Source of the DNA: JAJPKK01 sp963702755
Lineage (GTDB): Bacteria; Pseudomonadota; Alphaproteobacteria; Rhizobiales; Xanthobacteraceae
NCBI GenBank assembly: GCA_963702755.1
Contig: CAVPDZ010000016.1
Location: forward strand, 1 to 64,000
Length of the DNA stretch: 64,000 nt
Reading direction: 5' to 3'
A model generated the notes under the pieces. That model was not told the DNA's origin, ran no database searches, and was given only the letters and a program-made list of their open reading frames with translations. Both the position numbers and the translations under genes were made by a program. Shown piece after piece: positions 27,218 through 34,989 of this stretch (position 1 is its first letter; each line of letters begins with the position of its first letter).

Positions 27218-28825
27218 TTACTTGATCACCGGCAGGCGCTCGAACTGATGGAAGGGGGGAGGCGAGGACAGCGTCCATTCCAGTGTCGTCGCGCCCGCAC
27301 CCCAAGGATTGGCGGCCGCCCTTTGCTTGCGGGCAAAGGCTTGAACGAAGGTAAAGAAGAAGATGACCAAGCCGATCGCAAAGACGTAGCTGCCGAGGGA
27401 CGAGATGTAATTCCATCCGGCATAGGCATCCGGATAATCGACGTATCGGCGCGGCATCCCCGCAAGGCCGAGGAAGTGCTGCGGGAAGAAGATCATGTTG
27501 GCGCCGATGAATGCGATCCAGAAATGCAGCTTTCCGAGGAATTCCGAATAGGTGTAGCCGGTGATTTTCGGAAACCAGTAGTACCAGGCCGCGAAGATGC
27601 CGAAAGTGGCGCCGATCGACATCGTGTAGTGGAAGTGCGCCACCACGTAATAGGTGTCCTGAAGCACGCGATCGACGGCGGCGTTGGCAAGGACGACGCC
27701 GGTGACGCCGCCGACCGTGAACATGAAGATGAATCCGATGGCCCATACCATCGGCGTGCGGAACTCGATGGCGCCACCCCACATGGTCGCGATCCAGGAG
27801 AAGATCTTCACGCCCGTCGGCACCGCAATGACCATGGTGGCGGCGACGAAGTAGGCCTGCACGCTCGACGACATGCCGACCGTGTACATGTGGTGCGCCC
27901 ACACGATGAAGCCGATCACGCCGATGGCGACCATCGCGTAAGCCATGCCGAGATAGCCGAACACCGGCTTGCGGCTGAAGGTGGCGACGATCTGGCTGAC
28001 GACGCCGAACGCCGGCAGGATGAGCACGTAGACTTCGGGATGGCCGAAGAACCAGAACAGGTGCTGGAACAGCACCGGATCGCCGCCGCCCTGCGGATCG
28101 AAGAAGGTGGTGCCGAAATTGCGGTCGGTCAGCAGCATGGTGATGCCGCCGGCGAGAACCGGCAGCGACAGCAGCAGCAGGAAGACCGTCACCAGGATCG
28201 ACCACACGAACAGCGGCATCTTGTGCAGGGTCATGCCGGGCGCGCGCATGTTGAAAATCGTGGTGATGAAGTTGATCGACCCGAGGACCGACGATGCGCC
28301 GGCGAGGTGAAGCGCGAGGATGGCGAAATCCACCGCCGGACCGGGATGCCCGGTGGTGGAGGACAGGGGCGTGTAGATCGTCCAGCCTGCGCCGACGCCG
28401 TTCGAGCCCGGTGGGCCCTCGACGAACATCGACATCACCAGAAGGGAAATCGCGGCCGGCAACAGCCAGAACGAGATGTTGTTCATGCGCGGAAACGCCA
28501 TATCCGGCGCACCGATCATCAGCGGCACAAACCAGTTGCCGAAGCCGCCGATCAGCGCCGGCATGATCATGAAGAACACCATGATCAGGCCGTGCGCCGT
28601 GACAAAGACGTTGAAGGTGTGCGGGTTGGTGAAGAACTGGATCCCAGGATGCGCCAATTCGAGCCGCATGCCGATCGACAGCGCGCCGCCGATCACGCCG
28701 GCCAGGATGGCGAACACCAGGTACATCGTTCCGATGTCCTTGTGGTTCGTCGAATAGGCGAAGCGGCGCCAACCATGGGGATGTCCCGGCGAAACGACGG
28801 TGGCGCCGGCCGAAGGCTTGCTCAT
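27218..28825 (-). CDS. ctaD: cytochrome c oxidase subunit I, aa3-type
   Basis: A 535-residue heme-copper oxidase catalytic subunit with about 12 membrane helices. Key ligands: HGLIMVFFMIMPALIGGFGNW (heme a), FWFFGHPEVYVLILP with the cross-linked His-Tyr, AHHMYTVG (CuB) and VVAHFHYTMSIG (heme a3 and a). The E in GHPEVY marks an A1-type proton channel. It starts MSKPSAG at 28825 after GAGGAA. No subunit II, III or heme A synthase gene is near, so its partners must lie elsewhere. It is divergent from hemN across FNR-type boxes. Confidence 0.95.
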   Translation of the reverse strand: MSKPSAGATVVSPGHPHGWRRFAYSTNHKDIGTMYLVFAILAGVIGGALSIGMRLELAHPGIQFFTNPHTFNVFVTAHGLIMVFFMIMPALIGGFGNWFVPLMIGAPDMAFPRMNNISFWLLPAAISLLVMSMFVEGPPGSNGVGAGWTIYTPLSSTTGHPGPAVDFAILALHLAGASSVLGSINFITTIFNMRAPGMTLHKMPLFVWSILVTVFLLLLSLPVLAGGITMLLTDRNFGTTFFDPQGGGDPVLFQHLFWFFGHPEVYVLILPAFGVVSQIVATFSRKPVFGYLGMAYAMVAIGVIGFIVWAHHMYTVGMSSSVQAYFVAATMVIAVPTGVKIFSWIATMWGGAIEFRTPMVWAIGFIFMFTVGGVTGVVLANAAVDRVLQDTYYVVAHFHYTMSIGATFGIFAAWYYWFPKITGYTYSEFLGKLHFWIAFIGANMIFFPQHFLGLAGMPRRYVDYPDAYAGWNYISSLGSYVFAIGLVIFFFTFVQAFARKQRAAANPWGAGATTLEWTLSSPPPFHQFERLPVIK

Positions 28826-28920
28826 CTGGGGTTCCTCTGCATGTTTCGAAGGGCACGTTTGGCGAGGAGCGGCCAAAGGCCACCGATGAGGCAGAGGCTT
28901 GGAAACGGCCCGGTGCGACT

Positions 28921-28934
28921 TTGATCCAGATCAA
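28921..28934. promoter_or_regulatory. FNR/FixK-type box between ctaD and hemN
   Basis: TTGATCCAGATCAA, a perfect dyad. It lies 96 bases upstream of the ctaD start on the minus strand and 125 bases before hemN. Confidence 0.78.
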
Positions 28935-29010
28935 AGCGCGGACGGGCTCGCCGATGAGTTCGTTGAAGTTGCTTCCGCGCTGATCGCGGCGGCTCCGGCG
29001 GAACGTCGTT

Positions 29011-29024
29011 TTGAGCCGGATCAA
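29011..29024. promoter_or_regulatory. second FNR/FixK-type box before hemN
   Basis: TTGAGCCGGATCAA, one mismatch to the consensus, 35 bases before the hemN ATG. With 28921-28934 it makes a two-box promoter. Confidence 0.6.
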
Positions 29025-29058
29025 AGCTTCGAGCCGCCACCCTGTCAGAAATGCGCCC

Positions 29059-30387
29059 ATGAACATGAAGCTCGCGCTCGCCGAACGCCGCGTTCCGCGT
29101 TACACCTCGTATCCGACGGCTCCCCATTTTTCGGAATCAGTCGGACGAGAGACCTATTCGTCCTGGCTCGGCGACCTGCCGCGCGAGGCGTCGCTGTCGC
29201 TCTATCTGCACGTGCCGTTCTGTACGGAGCTGTGTCACTATTGCGGCTGCAACACCAAAGCCGTCCGTCGGCGCGCCCCCGTCGAAGACTATGCGCGCCT
29301 CCTGGAAACCGAGATCGACTTGTTGGCAGCGGTGGTCCGCAATCGCCGGGTCGTGCATGTGCACTGGGGCGGCGGAACGCCCTCGATCCTCGGGAGCGCA
29401 GCGATCGGGCGCATCGTCGAACGGCTCGCTGCGGCGTTCGATCTCAGCTCGCTCCATGAGCACGCGATCGAACTTGATCCACGCTCGCTCACGCCGAGCT
29501 TGGCGCTGGCGCTCGCCCGCATCGGGGTTACCCGCGCGAGCTTGGGCGTGCAGGATTTTTCCCCGCACGTGCAGCAGGCGATCGGCCGGATCCAATCGTT
29601 CGACCAGGTGGCGCGTGCCGCCGGCGCGCTGCGGGACGCCGGTATCGAGGAAATCAATTTCGACCTGATGTACGGCCTGCCGCATCAGACGGTCGATGAC
29701 GTGATCCGTACCGCAGAGCTTGCGGCGTCGCTTGCGCCCTCGCGCCTCGCGCTGTTCGGATACGCCCACGTGCCCTGGTTCAAGACGCATCAGCGGCTGA
29801 TCGAGGAGTTGGCGCTCGCGGGGCCGCAGGAGCGCATCGCGCAAATGGATGCGGCGACCGCGGCGCTCGAGGCGCGCGGATTTGTCAAAATCGGCCTCGA
29901 TCATTTCGCCGTAGCCGGCGACGAGCTGTCAGAGGCAATGCGTCGTGGGCAGCTGCACCGCAACTTCCAGGGCTATACAACCGATCTCGCGGATGCGCTC
30001 ATCGGCATCGGCGCTTCCTCGATCGGGCGATTGCCGCAGGGCTATGTCCAGAACGCGCCTGATGTCGGCTCCTACGCGCGCGCCGTCACGGCCGGACATT
30101 TTGCCGTGGCCAAGGGCATTGCGCTGTCGGACGACGATCAAATACGCGCCCGCATCATCGAGCGGCTGATGTGCGATCTTGCCGTGGACCTCACCGATGT
30201 TGCGGAACATGTCGACTTTTCCGACGAGCTCGATGCGCTCGATGATTTGCGCAACGCCGGGGTCGTTCATTACGACGGCGGGCGCGTCGTCGTCACCGAG
30301 GCCGGCCGCCCCTACGTCCGTTTGGTGGCAGCGGTGTTCGACGCCTATTTGCGCGATGGCAAAAAGCGCCACTCCGCTGCGGTTTGA
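29059..30387 (+). CDS. hemN: oxygen-independent coproporphyrinogen III dehydrogenase
   Basis: A 442-residue radical-SAM enzyme that turns coproporphyrinogen III into protoporphyrinogen IX without oxygen. C55ELxx in HVPFCTELCHYCGCNTK gives the [4Fe-4S] ligands C55, C59, C62 plus C64. VHWGGGTPSIL and INFDLMYGLPHQT are standard HemN motifs, and the RYTSYPTAPHF N-terminus is typical. ATG 29059 was chosen because the longer frame would overlap the FNR-type box. FNR control of hemN is well known in this group. Confidence 0.93.
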   Translation: MNMKLALAERRVPRYTSYPTAPHFSESVGRETYSSWLGDLPREASLSLYLHVPFCTELCHYCGCNTKAVRRRAPVEDYARLLETEIDLLAAVVRNRRVVHVHWGGGTPSILGSAAIGRIVERLAAAFDLSSLHEHAIELDPRSLTPSLALALARIGVTRASLGVQDFSPHVQQAIGRIQSFDQVARAAGALRDAGIEEINFDLMYGLPHQTVDDVIRTAELAASLAPSRLALFGYAHVPWFKTHQRLIEELALAGPQERIAQMDAATAALEARGFVKIGLDHFAVAGDELSEAMRRGQLHRNFQGYTTDLADALIGIGASSIGRLPQGYVQNAPDVGSYARAVTAGHFAVAKGIALSDDDQIRARIIERLMCDLAVDLTDVAEHVDFSDELDALDDLRNAGVVHYDGGRVVVTEAGRPYVRLVAAVFDAYLRDGKKRHSAAV

Positions 30388-30417
30388 TGCGCGCTTCGCA
30401 CAGGGAGCGGGCCGCAG

Positions 30418-30431
30418 TTGATCTAAATCAA
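30418..30431. promoter_or_regulatory. FNR/FixK-type box before the Rieske oxygenase gene
   Basis: TTGATCTAAATCAA, matching TTGAT-N4-ATCAA exactly, 64 bases upstream of the oxygenase start and 31 bases after the hemN stop. Confidence 0.75.
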
Positions 30432-30494
30432 AGACCCGCCGGCCACCCAGGGCTGATAGTTGCGCGAGAAACTGTTGAGCCTGGGAGAGCACGC

Positions 30495-31781
30495 ATGTTG
30501 CGGAGGGAGCAGAACGAACTCGTCACGCAAACCGGTCCGGGTACGCCGATGGGGCGCCTGTTCCGGTGCTATTGGACACCTGTTCTGTTCGCCGAAGAGC
30601 TTCCGGAAAACGATTGTCCCCCGGTGCGCGTGAAGGTGCTGTCGGAGCGCCTTGTCGCCTTCCGCGACAGCAAGGGCCGGTTGGGCCTGATCGATGAATT
30701 CTGCCCCCATCGCGGCGCGTCGCTGTGGTTTGGGCGGAACGAGGAATGCGGGCTGCGCTGTCCCTATCACGGCTGGAAATTCGACGTGAACGGGCAATGC
30801 GTCGAGGTTCCTTCCGAACCCGACGAAAGCGGCTTCGCCAAGAAGATCAAGCTCAAGTCGTATCCGCTGGTCGAACGCGGCGGCGTGCTGTGGGCGTATC
30901 TCGGTCCGCCCGAACAGCAGCCGCCGCTGCCCGAGTGGGAATTCGCGATGGTGCCGGACGCGCAACGCTTCGTGTCGAAGCGGCAGCAGGAATGCAATTG
31001 GCTCCAGGCCATGGAGGGCGGCATCGACTTAAGCCATGTTTCCTTCCTGCATCGCGGCAACATCTCCACCGATCCGCTGTTCAAGGGCGCGAAGGGCAAT
31101 CAGTACAATCTCAACGACGCGCGCCCGGTCTTCGAGGTGCACGAAAGTGCCGGCGGCCTCTACATCGGCGCCCGGCGCAATGCCGAGAACGGCAACTACT
31201 ACTGGCGCATCACCCAATGGGTGATGCCGTCCTTCACCATGATCGCGCCGCGCGGAGGCCACACCGTACACGGCCACTTCTGGATCCCGATCGACGACGA
31301 GAACTGCTGGGCGTGGAGCTACGACTACCACCCGACGCGCAAGATCACTGACGCCGAACGCCACGCCATGAAGGACGGCAAGGGCGTGCATTGCAAATTC
31401 GTGCCGGGCACCTATCGCCCGCTAGCCAACAAGGACAACGACTACCTGATGGACCGCGAGGCGCAGAAGCGCGGCGACAGCTACAGCGGCATCGAAGGCA
31501 TCGCGATCCAGGACGGCTCGCTGCAGGAAAGCATGGGCCCGATCGTCGATCGCACCAAGGAGAACCTGGTCTCCACCGACAACGGGATCATCATGGCGCG
31601 CCATCGCCTGATGCGGGCGGCAAAGGACCTCGTCGAAAAGGGCACGACGCCGCCGGGCGTCGAGCTGGCGCACCAACGCGTGCGGTCCGCCTCGGTGATA
31701 CTGCCGCCCGATCGGCCTTTCAAGGAGGCCGCCAAAGAGGCGCTGACCGTTCGCCCGGGCGAGGCGCTGGCGACCGTTTGA
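30495..31781 (+). CDS. Rieske non-heme iron oxygenase, phthalate-4,5-dioxygenase-like
   Basis: A 428-residue ring-hydroxylating oxygenase alpha subunit. Rieske ligands: C70-x-H72 (FCPHRGASLW) and C89-x2-H92 (CPYHGWKFD), with the normal 16-residue spacing. The catalytic iron triad begins D178...H181...H186 (EGGIDLSHVSFLHRG). The closest recognisable group includes phthalate 4,5-dioxygenase and other monooxygenases. It needs oxygen and an electron donor; the Rieske protein at 25270 could provide part of the chain, but no reductase is adjacent. ATG 30495 follows GGGAG. Confidence 0.88.
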   Translation: MLRREQNELVTQTGPGTPMGRLFRCYWTPVLFAEELPENDCPPVRVKVLSERLVAFRDSKGRLGLIDEFCPHRGASLWFGRNEECGLRCPYHGWKFDVNGQCVEVPSEPDESGFAKKIKLKSYPLVERGGVLWAYLGPPEQQPPLPEWEFAMVPDAQRFVSKRQQECNWLQAMEGGIDLSHVSFLHRGNISTDPLFKGAKGNQYNLNDARPVFEVHESAGGLYIGARRNAENGNYYWRITQWVMPSFTMIAPRGGHTVHGHFWIPIDDENCWAWSYDYHPTRKITDAERHAMKDGKGVHCKFVPGTYRPLANKDNDYLMDREAQKRGDSYSGIEGIAIQDGSLQESMGPIVDRTKENLVSTDNGIIMARHRLMRAAKDLVEKGTTPPGVELAHQRVRSASVILPPDRPFKEAAKEALTVRPGEALATV

Positions 31782-31812
31782 CAAGGATCACAGCAAGAAG
31801 GGAAACGCCGCC

Positions 31813-32163
31813 ATGCCGGCTGCCATGACGCAGGACATTCCTGGCACCACCATGTTTGATGGCGCGCAAGCGCAGAAGGGCTTGGCTCTCAACCGCATGT
31901 GTTTCTCGTTCAACAGCGCCGAGAACCGTGCTGCGTTCCTCAAGGACGAGGACGCCTATTGCCGCCGGTTCGGCCTCAACGACGAACAGCGTGAGGCGGT
32001 GCGCAGCCGCAGCGTGCTCAGGCTGATCGAGGCCGGCGGCAACGTCTATTACCTCGCGAAGCTCGCCGGAATTTTCGGCCTCAACGTCCAGGACATCGGC
32101 GCGCAGCAGACCGGAATGAGCGTCGACGAGTTCAAGGAAATGCTCGTCGCCGAGGGGAGGTAG
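31813..32163 (+). CDS. ligA: LigA-like small subunit of an extradiol dioxygenase
   Basis: A 116-residue protein matching the small alpha subunit of protocatechuate 4,5-dioxygenase: LALNRMCFSFNSAENRAAFLKDEDAYCRRFGL and GGNVYYLAKLAGIFGLNVQDIGAQQTGMS. The small subunit caps the active site of LigB. It lies 31 bases after the oxygenase and 2 bases before LigB. The substrate need not be protocatechuate. Confidence 0.87.
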   Translation: MPAAMTQDIPGTTMFDGAQAQKGLALNRMCFSFNSAENRAAFLKDEDAYCRRFGLNDEQREAVRSRSVLRLIEAGGNVYYLAKLAGIFGLNVQDIGAQQTGMSVDEFKEMLVAEGR

Positions 32164-32165
32164 AG

Positions 32166-33026
32166 ATGGCGAGAATCATCGGCGGCATCGCATCGACGCA
32201 TGTCCCCGCGATCGGCAAGGCGATCGCGGAGAAGAAGCAGAACGATCCCTATTGGAAGCCGTTCTTCCAGGGATTTGATTTCGTCCACTACTGGCTGGCG
32301 CGGGAAAAGCCCGACGTCGCGGTCGTCTTCTCCAACGATCACGGGCTCAACTTCTTCCTCGACAAGATGCCGACTTTCGCGGTCGGCGCGGCGAAGGAAT
32401 ATCGCAGCGAGGATGAGGGATGGGGCATCCCGGTGTCGCGGCCGATCGCCGGCGATCCCGACCTGTCATGGCATCTGATCAATGCTCTGGTCGCCGATGA
32501 ATTCGACATCACGACGTGCCAGGAAATGCTGATCGACCACGCGATCACGATTCCGATGGCGCTGATGTGGCCGGGCGAAAAATGGCCGATCAAGATCGTG
32601 CCGATTTCGATCAACACCGTGCAGCATCCGCTGCCGTCATTGGCGCGATGCCTCAAGCTCGGCCGCTCGGTCGGCCGCGCGATCGAATCTTACGACGCTG
32701 ATCTGCGGGTCATGATCGTCGGCACCGGCGGGCTGTCGCATCAGCTCGATGGCCAGCGTGCCGGATTTATCAACAAGGAATTCGACCAGCTTTGCCTCGA
32801 TAAGATCGTAAATGATCCGGAGTTGCTGACGCACTATTCGATCCATGACTGGGTCAAGCTCGCCGGTGCCCAGGGCGTTGAATTTCTCAACTGGATGGCA
32901 ATGCGTGGCGCGCTGCCCGGCGACGTACGGCAAGTGCACCGCAACTATCATATTCCGATCTCCAACACCGCGGCGGCAACGCTCGTGCTGGAGAACGACA
33001 GAAGACCGGCATTGATTGCGGCTTGA
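32166..33026 (+). CDS. ligB: LigB-like catalytic subunit of an extradiol dioxygenase
   Basis: A 286-residue class III ring-cleavage dioxygenase. Iron ligands H12 (ASTHVPA) and H59 (SNDHGLNFF), a Glu in GVEFLNW, and the catalytic His in IVGTGGLSHQLDGQ. It is paired with the small subunit just upstream. Together with the oxygenase this predicts hydroxylation followed by meta-type ring opening. The downstream enzymes of the protocatechuate 4,5 pathway are not here. Confidence 0.88.
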   Translation: MARIIGGIASTHVPAIGKAIAEKKQNDPYWKPFFQGFDFVHYWLAREKPDVAVVFSNDHGLNFFLDKMPTFAVGAAKEYRSEDEGWGIPVSRPIAGDPDLSWHLINALVADEFDITTCQEMLIDHAITIPMALMWPGEKWPIKIVPISINTVQHPLPSLARCLKLGRSVGRAIESYDADLRVMIVGTGGLSHQLDGQRAGFINKEFDQLCLDKIVNDPELLTHYSIHDWVKLAGAQGVEFLNWMAMRGALPGDVRQVHRNYHIPISNTAAATLVLENDRRPALIAA

Positions 33027-33118
33027 ACTGAGGCCGCGTTTAGGCCGGCCATCAATCATTGGCAGGGCGCCTTGGCGTTCGATTTGCGAACGAAAGGCCC
33101 CAAGGAACAAACTGTTTG

Positions 33119-33715
33119 ATGAAGACGAAAAAGGATTTGATCCTCAAGCTGCTCAACGGGCATCGCCTGATGACGCTCGCCACCAACCGGCCCGACGGCT
33201 GGCCACAGGCGACGATGGTCGGCTATGTCAACGATGGGTTCCTGCTGTATTGTTTCGTCGCGCGCAATTCCCAGAAGTACGTGAATATCAAGCGCGACCC
33301 CCGCGTATCGATTGCGATCGGCAGCGACGCGGCGCATCCCGTGGACATCAAGGGTCTTTCGCTCGCCGGCAGGGCCTCCGAGGTGACCGACCCGGCCGAG
33401 TTCGATCATGTCGGCCGGCTGCGGCTCAACCGCTATCCCGAATATGCGGACCTGCCGCCACCCGTCCTGCGCGGCGATGTGGAGCGGATCGCCCCGCAGC
33501 CGCTATCGGCGGGCGTCATGCTGTTGCGGATCGCGCCGGAGATTTTCTCGGTGCTCGACTATTCACGCGGGTTCGGTCACAGCGACCTCGTCACATTCTC
33601 GGAGCGCGACCTCGATATTTTGCTTGAGAGCCGGCGGCATCGATGGGTCGGCAATGGCGGTGCGGAGGATGGTGCCGTCGGCGGCAGCGTGGCTCGCATG
33701 ACCGCAGCAAAGTGA
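33119..33715 (+). CDS. FMN-binding split-barrel (pyridoxamine oxidase-like) protein
   Basis: A 198-residue flavin reductase or oxidase-like protein: LMTLATNRPDGWPQATMVGYVNDGFLLYCFVARNSQKYVNIKRDPRVSIAI is typical of the family. It could supply reduced flavin or handle a pathway quinone, but activity cannot be inferred. Starts at ATG 33119, 93 bases after LigB. A long acidic C-terminal tail follows the core. Confidence 0.75.
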   Translation: MKTKKDLILKLLNGHRLMTLATNRPDGWPQATMVGYVNDGFLLYCFVARNSQKYVNIKRDPRVSIAIGSDAAHPVDIKGLSLAGRASEVTDPAEFDHVGRLRLNRYPEYADLPPPVLRGDVERIAPQPLSAGVMLLRIAPEIFSVLDYSRGFGHSDLVTFSERDLDILLESRRHRWVGNGGAEDGAVGGSVARMTAAK

Positions 33716-33736
33716 TCGTCCGGGGGTGCATCGCGC

Positions 33737-33762
33737 TTTTTAGATTGGAACCATTCTAAAAA
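33737..33762. promoter_or_regulatory. 26-bp palindrome, Fur-family-like (Irr/Fur) operator
   Basis: Arms TTTTTAGA (33737-33744) and TCTAAAAA (33755-33762) enclose a core with TGG/CCA that is also nearly symmetric; only two base pairs in the 26 break the symmetry. The TTAGA...TCTAA arms resemble iron-responsive Irr/Fur boxes of this order. It lies 45 bases upstream of the outer-membrane protein start. Confidence 0.6.
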
Positions 33763-33806
33763 AGAGCTATCAGTGGCGTCGGGGAGTGTTTTGGGGCGGG
33801 GCGCAG

Positions 33807-34697
33807 ATGCAGTCATTTCGCTGGCGCGTATCGTCGGCGTTGGTCGGGGCGATCGCGGTCCTTTCTTTTGCTCCGCAATCGGCCCGCGCCGTTGATGAGA
33901 TCCAGGTCTACAACGCCGAGATCGCGGAAGTCGGCCAGTGGACCATTCAGCATCACTTCAACTACACGTTCGATGGACGCAAGGAGCCGGATTTTCCGGG
34001 CGGCCTCGTGCCCAACCACGCGCTCAATGCCACGCCTGAGTTCGCTTATGGCGTCACCAAGTGGTTCGAGTTCGGCTTCTACATTCCGTGGGCCATTGAT
34101 GGCGATGGCCGTTTTCTCTCCAACGCAGCCAAGGTGCGAACGCTGTTCGTCACGCCCGACGCCGAGAAGAAGAACTTCTTCTACGGCATCAACTTTGAAT
34201 ACGACTACACGACGCCGCCGTTCTCGCAGACGCGCTTTGCGATGGAAATCCGGCCGATCATCGGCTGGCGAAATCCGCAGTGGGAATTCATCGTCAATCC
34301 GATCGTCGACGCCGGCTTTGGAAAATACGGCGAAGCTGATTTCGCGCCAGCCGCGCGCTTGGCCCGCAAGCTTGCCGAAGACACGTTCATCGGCTTGGAG
34401 TACTACACCGACCTCGGGCCGTTCGGCGGATTTCAGTCATTCCAGCAGCAGCAGCACCAGCTGTTTGCCGTCGCTGACTTCAAAGTCGGCGTCATCGACG
34501 TGGATTTCGGCGTCGGCTACGGCCTGACCCCCGGTTCCGATCGGCTGGTCGCGAAGACCATCCTGACCTACGCGATCCCGGTGCCAGGCAAAGACTCGGC
34601 TGATAACAAGCCGGCGATGAAGACGCCGCCATCGATGAAGTCCTCCATGCGCGGCTTGTCTCAGTACGCGAGCGACCCGTTTGCCGGGATGCGTTGA
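33807..34697 (+). CDS. predicted outer-membrane beta-barrel protein
   Basis: A 296-residue protein with a signal peptide (MQSFRWRVSSALVGAIAVLSFAPQSARA) and repeated amphipathic strands (WTIQHHFNYTF, TKWFEFGFYIPWAI, NFFYGINFEYDY, FAMEIRPIIGWR, VIDVDFGVGYGL). It resembles outer-membrane proteins of the phenol-degradation transporter type, but the match is weak. ATG 33807 is the start that puts the signal sequence at the N-terminus. It is preceded by a strong palindrome and probably regulated by iron. Confidence 0.7.
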   Translation: MQSFRWRVSSALVGAIAVLSFAPQSARAVDEIQVYNAEIAEVGQWTIQHHFNYTFDGRKEPDFPGGLVPNHALNATPEFAYGVTKWFEFGFYIPWAIDGDGRFLSNAAKVRTLFVTPDAEKKNFFYGINFEYDYTTPPFSQTRFAMEIRPIIGWRNPQWEFIVNPIVDAGFGKYGEADFAPAARLARKLAEDTFIGLEYYTDLGPFGGFQSFQQQQHQLFAVADFKVGVIDVDFGVGYGLTPGSDRLVAKTILTYAIPVPGKDSADNKPAMKTPPSMKSSMRGLSQYASDPFAGMR

Positions 34698-34717
34698 TAG
34701 GCCACCCGCCGCCTGCC

Positions 34718-34817
34718 GTAGCCCGGATGAGCGCAGCGACATCCGGGTACAGCGGATCAATTCGGCAGGCGAACGATGGGGCGATGGACACCCCGCATAT
34801 CGCTGCGCTCATGCGGG
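34718..34817. repeat. two REP-like palindromes
   Basis: GTAGCCCGGATG...CATCCGGGTAC (34718-34750) and CCCGCAT...ATGCGGG (34792-34817) follow the outer-membrane gene. A third member lies at 44574-44605. These are dispersed intergenic palindromes and may serve as terminators. Confidence 0.6.
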
Positions 34818-34989
34818 CTACGCGCGGGCATCTGATACGTCGGGAATGGCCCCTGCCGCACCTCCGGGCCACCCGGAACCTTCATCACAACGTCGCGTTA
34901 AGCCTCATCTATGCGCCGATTGTATCGGCTTGCGGTTTGCCGGCGGGCGCAGGCAGCGGCCAAACACAGCAACCGAGCGAGAGAACCTC

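Noticed and set aside
27248..28924. 558-residue plus-strand frame opposite ctaD
   Set aside because: A shadow of a highly conserved membrane protein gene; composition is typical of antisense GC-rich frames.
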